Origin: an uncultured SAR116 cluster alpha proteobacterium
GTDB lineage: Bacteria; Pseudomonadota; Alphaproteobacteria; Puniceispirillales; Puniceispirillaceae
DNA: 64,000 bases
Assembly: GCA_902596655.1 (NCBI GenBank)
Contig: CACJUX010000002.1
Coordinates: forward strand, 32,757 to 96,756
Reading direction: 5' to 3'
Position numbers and translations under genes: made by a program. The stretch's first letter is position 1, and each line of letters opens with the position of its first letter. This document shows, piece after piece, positions 57,401-64,000 of this stretch. The notes beneath the pieces were generated by a model. That model saw only the letters and a list, made by a program, of their open reading frames with translations, ran no database searches and was not told where the DNA came from.

Positions 57401-58045
57401 ATGTCGGGGATTGTGGCATTAGGGATGCAACAGAATGATGCTAGCGGCTCTGTCAAAGCTGTGGTTATATACGCAAGATATAAACCGATCCTGTCAGCAA
57501 GAATCTGGCCTAGCTGTCGGCATGATGCACAAGGACGTCCCCCAAAAATGTCTGATACAGACCGAGGCCCATTGTTGCCAGCAAATCAAATCATCGAAAA
57601 GGGCATCTCACCAAGGTCTCGTTTGCTGGTGAATAAAGCGGTTGTTGGCATTGGCGAAGTGGTTTGGCAAAAACCTTGGATTGATAATATAACTTGTGAG
57701 TATTGCACCATCCTCGCCAAAAAACCGAAAATGCATGTCCTGCGACTGTTTGCCTGCAAAACACACGTTGCTGAGATCCTGTTGCTCAAAAGTGCCCTTC
57801 TTTATGTCGGCAATGATACCACCCCGCTCAACATCGCGGCTGCTTGTAGGCCACTTGCCACTGGTCTCTTTGAGCAAACCCACCCACTGATGTATAGTCC
57901 AAAAACTAAATTGGTTTCAGTGTCTAGCAATCAGGTTTGCAAACGAGGTGTTATTAAGACAATTGCGCTGGATCTTGTATTTGAGGGAGTCTGCACCGAA
58001 TTGCATCATCATGGAGTCTTACCAGCACTTGTGGCTGCCCGGTGA
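57401..58045 (+). pseudogene. Glycosyltransferase family 9 (heptosyltransferase-like) C-terminal relic
   Basis: VLRLFACKTHVAEILLLKSALLYVGNDTTPLNIAAACRPLATGLFEQTHPLMYSPKTKLVSVSS resembles the GT9 'aaLYVGNDTGplNIAAA...GLFG.T.PL.YSP' block; N-terminal half unrecognisable. Confidence 0.5.
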
Positions 58046-59847
58046 GTGAACAGAAAGTTGAGATGCAGACAGCGAAGTCAGAAAAGACGCAGCAACAACC
58101 CGCCAGCAACAGGTCCAGAGAGATCATGAGGCGCATCTGGGATGGGTGGATAAGGCGTTACCTTGCACGGTTGATCTGGGCGTTTCTATTGATGGCCATT
58201 GTCGCCGGCACCGCATCTGCCTATCCATTGCTGACCCGATATATTTTCAATGCGCTTGCCGATGGCAGGGCGGGTGAGGTCATCTGGCTGGCGCCGCCGG
58301 CAATCATCATCCTTGCCCTCGTCAAAGGATTTGCCCTCTTCATGCAGACGATACAGGTCAACGCGCTGGCGCTTCGGGTTACGACGGATCTGCAAAAAGA
58401 CATGGCAAAGAGCCTGATTGAGGCTGATCTTGCGGTGGTTACGCGTGAACCGGCTGGCGCTTTTATGTCACGGATCATGAATGACCTAAATCTGGTGCGC
58501 GAGGCATTTGTGAGGCTTGCAAACAACCTTGTCCGTGACATTCTGACGGTGATAGTGCTGATCGGCGCAATGCTCTGGCTTGATTGGCTGATGGCTCTTG
58601 TCGTTCTGGCGGTCTATCCGCTGGCCATGCAGCCGATTATTCGTATCGGCAATCGCCAGCGCAAAGCCTCGGGTAATCTGCAGTCACACATGGAAGACGT
58701 AACGTCACTACTTGCTGAGACCTTGCAGGGCGCGCGCATGGTCAAGGCCTATCAGATGGAAACCATTGAAATTAAACGCACAGAGAGTGCTTTTGACGGC
58801 CTTTACCAGCGCCTTGTTGGGCTTTTGACCGGGCGGGCGAAGATTGATCCTATCCTCGAGGTGGTTGGTGGCATTGCGGTTGGCGGTGTTGTCGCTCTTG
58901 CCAGCTGGCGTGTTGCCGCTGGTAATATGCAGGTAGGTGATGTTGTTGCCTTCATCACAACCTTGATCTTGCTGGTTCAGCCGGTTCGGGGCATTGGCAC
59001 GCTGAACGCGGTGACACAGGAAGCACTTGCTGCAGCTGAGCGCATTCTTGCCCTTCTCGATACTCCCCGACAAATCACCTCGCCAAATCACGCTCCTGCG
59101 CTTACAGTTAGCAAGGGAGAAATCGTGTTCGACCAGGTTTGTTTCAGCTATGGCAATAACACAAAGGTTTTAGATGACATCAACTTTCAAGCAGGTGCAG
59201 GCCAAACAGTAGCGCTTGTTGGACCGAGCGGCGCTGGTAAGACGACGATCATCAATCTTCTGCCACGATTTTTCGATGCAACGCGAGGCACCATCCTGAT
59301 TGATGGTCAGGATATCAGCACTGTCACGACAGAAAGCCTGCGACGGAATATTGCGCTTGTTGGACAGGATGCCATTCTTTTTGATGATACTGTAGCAGCG
59401 AACATCGCGTTTGGCAGTCCAGGCGCCAGCCTTACAGAGATAGAGACTGCTGCAAGGGCCGCTGCCGCGCATGAATTCATCGCTGACCTACCAAACGGAT
59501 ATTATACTGCGGTTGGAGCGATGGGTAATCGCCTGTCCGGCGGTCAGCGCCAACGCGTCTCGATTGCCAGGGCGATGCTCAAGGATGCTCCAATTCTTTT
59601 GCTTGATGAGGCGACAGCGGCGCTTGATGCGGATTCGGAAAAGCAGGTACAGACCGCTTTGGCCGTCCTGCAAAAGGGTCGTACCACTTTGGTTGTGGCA
59701 CATAGATTGGCGACGATACGTGATGCTTCACAGATTTTGGTGATGGAGGACGGGAAGATTACCGAGCGTGGCACACATGATAGTCTGACCGTTGCCAATC
59801 GCGTTTATGCGCGTCTGTGCAATCTTCAGTTCTTTGGTGGTGATTAA
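58042..59847 (+). CDS. ABC transporter, fused permease/ATP-binding (MsbA-like lipid exporter family)
   Basis: Six-TM exporter domain; GPSGAGKTTIINLLPRFFDATRGTILIDGQD; LSGGQRQRVSIARAMLKDAPILLLDEATAALD; GTG start. Confidence 0.92.
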   Translation: MSEQKVEMQTAKSEKTQQQPASNRSREIMRRIWDGWIRRYLARLIWAFLLMAIVAGTASAYPLLTRYIFNALADGRAGEVIWLAPPAIIILALVKGFALFMQTIQVNALALRVTTDLQKDMAKSLIEADLAVVTREPAGAFMSRIMNDLNLVREAFVRLANNLVRDILTVIVLIGAMLWLDWLMALVVLAVYPLAMQPIIRIGNRQRKASGNLQSHMEDVTSLLAETLQGARMVKAYQMETIEIKRTESAFDGLYQRLVGLLTGRAKIDPILEVVGGIAVGGVVALASWRVAAGNMQVGDVVAFITTLILLVQPVRGIGTLNAVTQEALAAAERILALLDTPRQITSPNHAPALTVSKGEIVFDQVCFSYGNNTKVLDDINFQAGAGQTVALVGPSGAGKTTIINLLPRFFDATRGTILIDGQDISTVTTESLRRNIALVGQDAILFDDTVAANIAFGSPGASLTEIETAARAAAAHEFIADLPNGYYTAVGAMGNRLSGGQRQRVSIARAMLKDAPILLLDEATAALDADSEKQVQTALAVLQKGRTTLVVAHRLATIRDASQILVMEDGKITERGTHDSLTVANRVYARLCNLQFFGGD

Positions 59848-60507
59848 TCACTCACGGCGGAGGATGCTGTCGGTCAGGCGAACAGCCCAGTCTTTTGCCT
59901 TAAATTCACGGGTGATTGAGGCAGGGTCGTAAACACCATCAACCCAGTCAAAAAATCTCATGCCTCGGTCTTCATAGGGGAAATAGGACGCAAAAAATGC
60001 ATCCAAAACCCCGGTCTTTGCCTGTTTGACATGGCCATATTTCCACGTAAGCTGTTTCACTGCTTCCCGCGCTGGCCGTTCTTTAGCAATCAGCAGATAC
60101 AACGCTGCCATCAACCCGGCACGGTCTGCGCCTGATTTGCAATGCATCATTGCCGGCAACTCGATCTCTTCAAACAATGCCCTTGCAGCGTGGAGCATCT
60201 GCTTATCCGGAGCGGCGCGCGATCGTGCGGTAAAATCCATCAGTATAAGGCCATATTTTGCACAGGCTTCGGCTTCCAACCTCCAGCCGCCGTCGGCGCG
60301 TGGGCCGCGTAAATTGATAACTGTCCTGATGCCCCGATCAGCCGCCTTCTTGATACGTCTCGGACTTGGTTGATTGCACCGCCACATGCCCGGGGCGATT
60401 TCGTGTTCATTGTGCCAATAGATCCTGAGGAAGCCGTGATCCTTTACAATCAATTCAGTCCAGTCGACAAGACCGCGACGACTGCCAGCGGGTGCGACAA
60501 AGCTCAT
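59848..60507 (-). CDS. Dual-specificity/tyrosine protein phosphatase family protein
   Basis: MMHCKSGADRAGLMAALYLL (HCxxGxxR); RGIRTVINLRG. Confidence 0.88.
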   Translation of the reverse strand: MSFVAPAGSRRGLVDWTELIVKDHGFLRIYWHNEHEIAPGMWRCNQPSPRRIKKAADRGIRTVINLRGPRADGGWRLEAEACAKYGLILMDFTARSRAAPDKQMLHAARALFEEIELPAMMHCKSGADRAGLMAALYLLIAKERPAREAVKQLTWKYGHVKQAKTGVLDAFFASYFPYEDRGMRFFDWVDGVYDPASITREFKAKDWAVRLTDSILRRE

Positions 60508-61844
60508 GAACCTGCCACCGTCATGCCGTCAACACGCAGTGAAGGGGCTGAGGTACTTTTGCGCATGTCGATATCATTGGCCCGGGTTATTGCCATGAAA
60601 ATGTCTTTGAGATTGCCGGCGATGGTCGCCTCAGCCACTGGGTGCGCGATTTTGCCCTTCTCAATCCAGAAGCCTGCAGCACCGCGGCTGTAATCTCCAG
60701 TGATCATATCGACTGAGCTGCCCATCATCTCAGTTACTAAAAAACCAGCGTCAACATCGGCGAGCAGCTCATCAAATGAAATGTCACCATTTTCCAGATA
60801 GAAGTTACTTGTCGATGGAGATGGCGGTCCACCAAGGCCGCGGCTGGCATTGCCGGTTGAACTGAGGCCAAGTTTTGTTGCCGAGGCAATATCAAGGAAC
60901 CAGCCCTGCAACACCCCATCCTTGACCATTTCACGGCGCTTTACAGCGAGCCCCTCGCCATCGAACAGGCGTGACCCCATACCCCGGGGGCGTAACGGAT
61001 CGTCAACAAAAGTCAGGCCGGAAGCCGCGACCTGTTCGCCCATACGGTCTTTTAGAAAACTGGTGCCACGGGCAATAGCCGCGCCATTAATCGCACCGGC
61101 CATGGTGCTGACGAGTGAGGCTGATACTCGCTTGTCATAGACCACCGGAAACTGGCCGGTGGGCGGTTTGATTGCCCCAAGGCGCGCCAGCGTCCGGGTG
61201 GCGGCACTGTTGCCAACCTTGTCCGGGCTATCCATGTCGGTCGCAAAGACTGCTGCGCTGTAATCATAATCGCGCTCCATATTCCCGTTCTTTTCAGCGA
61301 TAACCATCGCCGAGACACCGTTCGATGAACGTTTGTAGTCAGCGGAAAAGCCGTTGCTCGTCGCGATCAGAATATTGGTAACGCCATGGCTCGCTGACCC
61401 GCCTTCTGAATTGGTAATGCCCTTATGCGATAACGCTGCCTCCTCGGCGCCGCGTGCGATGTCGGTCAGATCATCAACCGTTGGAACGTGTTCATCATAA
61501 ATTTCCAGATCGGGAAGCTGTTTGGCCAGCTCAGCTGTGTGAGCGAGACGTGCATAGGGGTCGTCGGGCGCAATTTTTGCCATTGCCACTGCGCGCTGTG
61601 CCAGCGATTTGATATTGTCGCTGTCCAGTTGGCTGGTTGAAATGGAAGCGTTGCGCTGGCCAACAAAAACTCGTAGGCCCGCGTCAAAATCCTCTGAGCG
61701 TTCGCTTGCCTCGACTTTGCCAAGCCTGAGATCGATTGAGGTGCCCTCACCCCGGGCAAGCATGGCATCGGCGCCATCAGCTCCCGCAGATTTTGCGGCA
61801 TCAAGAAGTTCGGAAATAAGTGATTGCTCTGTACGTTTCATCAT
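60504..61844 (-). CDS. pmbA: TldD/PmbA family metallopeptidase-related protein
   Basis: GADGADAMLARGEGTSIDLRLGKVEASERSEDFDAGLRVFVGQRNASIST; C-terminal TGDYSRGAAGFWIEKGKIAHPVAEATIAGNLKDIF. Confidence 0.92.
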   Translation of the reverse strand: MMKRTEQSLISELLDAAKSAGADGADAMLARGEGTSIDLRLGKVEASERSEDFDAGLRVFVGQRNASISTSQLDSDNIKSLAQRAVAMAKIAPDDPYARLAHTAELAKQLPDLEIYDEHVPTVDDLTDIARGAEEAALSHKGITNSEGGSASHGVTNILIATSNGFSADYKRSSNGVSAMVIAEKNGNMERDYDYSAAVFATDMDSPDKVGNSAATRTLARLGAIKPPTGQFPVVYDKRVSASLVSTMAGAINGAAIARGTSFLKDRMGEQVAASGLTFVDDPLRPRGMGSRLFDGEGLAVKRREMVKDGVLQGWFLDIASATKLGLSSTGNASRGLGGPPSPSTSNFYLENGDISFDELLADVDAGFLVTEMMGSSVDMITGDYSRGAAGFWIEKGKIAHPVAEATIAGNLKDIFMAITRANDIDMRKSTSAPSLRVDGMTVAGS

Positions 61845-61941
61845 TTCCTTCACATATTGTACGGGCGTGGTCATTTCAACCGCCAGCACCAAACAATAGC
61901 CATCCTTGCATCAACCATCCAATGCGTTTATGACCTTGCAC

Positions 61942-62898
61942 ATGACTTACAGCGTTTTCATCGACGGGGCTGCCGGAACGACGGGGTTGCAGGTGTTTGA
62001 CAGACTGTCGATGCATCCGGCGGTCTCGGTGCGATCTCTATCTGACGAGCTGCGCAAGGATAATGAAGCTCGCAAGCAGATGATGGCTGCGTCCGATTTG
62101 ACGATTCTGTGCCTGCCAGATGCCGCCGCGCGCAAAGCTGCTGATATGGGGGGGCTGACGAATGCGCGATTAATCGACGCATCATCCGCGCACAGAACGC
62201 ATGCCGACTGGGTTTATGGGTTTCCTGAATTGATAAGCGGACAGCGTGATGCTATTGCTGCTGCTTCGCGGATCAGCAACCCGGGATGTTACCCAACCGG
62301 ATTTCTAGCCTTGACCCGTCCGCTGATTGAAGCAGGTATTTTGCCGCGCGATGCGTTGCTTAGCGTGCCGGCAGTGTCTGGTTTCAGCGGTGGCGGTAAT
62401 GGCATGATTGCGCGGCAGGCCGATGGGGCATTGCCAGCGCATGGCAGCTATGGTGTGGCGCTCGCGCATAAGCATATTCCCGAAATGGTGGCCTTTGCCG
62501 GCCTCAGCACTGCGCCCATTTTCATGCCGGCCGTTGCTGATTTCTATGCTGGCATGCTCGTCAATGTTCCCTTGCACAAGCGGCAGCTGACGAGAACCGT
62601 AACCGGTCAGGATCTGCATGATTGCCTGGCGGCTCATTTTGCCGGGCCGGGGCTGGCGCGCATGGCAGCCGCGAGAGCCAATGATGACACCCTGCTTGCC
62701 GATAATCTGCTGGCAGCAGATGGCCTCGCAAACGCCGACCATATGGAATTATCTGTATTTGCGGATCAGGATAACAGGCAGTTCTGGTTACTTGCCAGGC
62801 TTGACAATCTCGGCAAGGGTGCGGCAGGTGCAGCAGTTCAGAATATGAATATCGCCCTTGGGCTTGATGAAATGATGGGCCTTAACACCGGTGTGTAA
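61942..62898 (+). CDS. argC: N-acetyl-gamma-glutamyl-phosphate reductase
   Basis: FIDGAAGTTGLQVFDRL; LCLPDAAA; RISNPGCYPTGFLALTRPLIEAGIL. Confidence 0.92.
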   Translation: MTYSVFIDGAAGTTGLQVFDRLSMHPAVSVRSLSDELRKDNEARKQMMAASDLTILCLPDAAARKAADMGGLTNARLIDASSAHRTHADWVYGFPELISGQRDAIAAASRISNPGCYPTGFLALTRPLIEAGILPRDALLSVPAVSGFSGGGNGMIARQADGALPAHGSYGVALAHKHIPEMVAFAGLSTAPIFMPAVADFYAGMLVNVPLHKRQLTRTVTGQDLHDCLAAHFAGPGLARMAAARANDDTLLADNLLAADGLANADHMELSVFADQDNRQFWLLARLDNLGKGAAGAAVQNMNIALGLDEMMGLNTGV

Positions 62899-63701
62899 TG
62901 TCAGATCGGCTTGACGAAACCTTTTATCTGCCTGTGCAGACGGAAATTGATCGGGCAGTCAACTATCCCTATGACGCGCCGGACACGGCTTTCGTGTTTG
63001 ATAATGGTCGCCTTCGGGCCTTTGATGATGCTGGAATTCTTAATGAGAGGACGGCGGTTCTGTCTGTTGGATCAAACCGAGCACCAGTGCAGCTCCGTCG
63101 CAAATTTGGTGATGCAGCAATCATTCCCGTTACCCCCGCTGTCCTGCATGATTGCGACATTGTTCATGCGGCGCAGCTCGGCTATTATGGTGCTGTGCCA
63201 TGTACCGCTTTCCCGGCTGCCGGGTGCGAGGTGCGGCTGAATGTTGCCTGGCTTAACAGGGTGCAGCTGGAAATCATGCACCGTACCGAGGCTGTCGGTA
63301 TTGCCTACGACTATATCCGTTTTAATGGTGGGGCAATCACACATCTTCCCGTACCAGCTGCTGGCGGTGAGATCATTTCCGGATATCAGCCTGTCTTTGG
63401 CTATGCAGCGCGGGGTGGCGTTCTCGATGTTGGGGCGGGCCAGCCGGCGGGGTTGTCGCGAATTTCGGCAAAGAACCGGATTTTTCAGACAATGACTCAG
63501 GCAGAGGCCGCCAAATTTGTACGGCAGCTCACGGGCAATGACGATCACCGCAGTCTGGAGCATTTCGTCGCTGACATGCAGGCTGACAGGACAGAGCGCC
63601 GTCTTATCATTGAGCGGTTATCAGCTTATATGCTATTAGCCAAAGGTGCGCCATGGCAGATTATCGAAATGCAGCTCGATGATCTGGAGGCCTACATCTA
63701 G
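62898..63701 (+). CDS. Conserved-looking hypothetical protein, possibly translationally coupled to argC
   Basis: 267-aa ORF; ATG overlaps the argC stop by 1 nt (taATG); no family recognised. Confidence 0.7.
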   Translation: MSDRLDETFYLPVQTEIDRAVNYPYDAPDTAFVFDNGRLRAFDDAGILNERTAVLSVGSNRAPVQLRRKFGDAAIIPVTPAVLHDCDIVHAAQLGYYGAVPCTAFPAAGCEVRLNVAWLNRVQLEIMHRTEAVGIAYDYIRFNGGAITHLPVPAAGGEIISGYQPVFGYAARGGVLDVGAGQPAGLSRISAKNRIFQTMTQAEAAKFVRQLTGNDDHRSLEHFVADMQADRTERRLIIERLSAYMLLAKGAPWQIIEMQLDDLEAYI

Positions 63702-63713
63702 CTCTGCCCGGCG

Positions 63714-64000
63714 TCAGCCAACCAGCCTGTCGATAATCAGAAAAAATGTCAGGATTAATCCTGCATTACGATTGGATTTGAACAGCGTCAACGCCCCTTG
63801 TGGATCATCAGGGTTGATCATTCGCGCCTGGCGCAACAGATGAATTGTCATCAGCACGATACCGAGCATCCAGATCCCCGGACCTTGATGTAATTGAATT
63901 CCTGCTTGGTGGATCATTCCCCTCGCCGCCGAGAACAGCCGACAGATGGCACAGATGATGGTGCTGTTTCTGCTTGGCGCAATTACAATGCGGGGCGCCG
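63714..64000 (-). CDS. ubiA: 4-hydroxybenzoate polyprenyltransferase (UbiA), C-terminal part (truncated by window end)
   Basis: Open frame to 64000; ...IWMLGIVLMTIHLLRQARMINPDDPQGALTLFKSNRNAGLILTFFLIIDRLVG matches the UbiA C-terminus layout. Confidence 0.75.
   Translation of the reverse strand, partial: APRIVIAPSRNSTIICAICRLFSAARGMIHQAGIQLHQGPGIWMLGIVLMTIHLLRQARMINPDDPQGALTLFKSNRNAGLILTFFLIIDRLVG

Noticed and set aside
1-64000. CRISPR arrays, prophage, insertion sequences or defence islands
   Set aside because: No regularly spaced repeats, transposase, integrase, phage structural or defence protein motifs were seen on either strand by eye

Overview
64 kb of an alphaproteobacterial chromosome. 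Gene content and the alphaproteobacterial-type Fur suggest a marine SAR116/Rhodospirillales-like lineage, but that placement is an inference. Most of the window is housekeeping: ribF-ileS-lspA-DUF3035-mutL, rsmD/rluB, tadA, purD, xseA, a lipid A block (lpxL-type acyltransferase, lpxK, waaA, DUF374 acyltransferase, msbA-like exporter), psd-pssA, fur, moaA, gluQ, coq7, dsbB, argC and the 3' end of ubiA. The accessory part (about 0-23 kb) has a branched-chain amino-acid-type ABC transporter (livHMGF). It also has a regulator-led run that looks like methylated-amine catabolism: an XRE-cupin regulator, two tandem FAD oxidoreductase-GcvT fusions, an MttB-like methyltransferase, an alkaline-phosphatase-superfamily sulfatase/phosphonate hydrolase and an acyl-CoA dehydrogenase. 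This is followed by a lower-GC fatty-acid-oxidation/MetY block on the minus strand. Reading through stop codons by eye recovered several decayed genes that the ORF track breaks up: a DksA/TraR-like gene, a spermidine-synthase-like gene with three in-frame TAA codons, a DUF983 gene with one in-frame TAA, an NCS2 permease with a large internal deletion, and a heptosyltransferase (GT9) relic. A compact sRNA candidate (promoter-like hexamers, 5' hairpin, CCUCCCC stretch, intrinsic terminator) lies on the minus strand near 35.55-35.61 kb. One tRNA-Leu(CAA) was found. I saw no CRISPR array, prophage or recognisable defence system. All family calls come from reading the sequence; no search was run.
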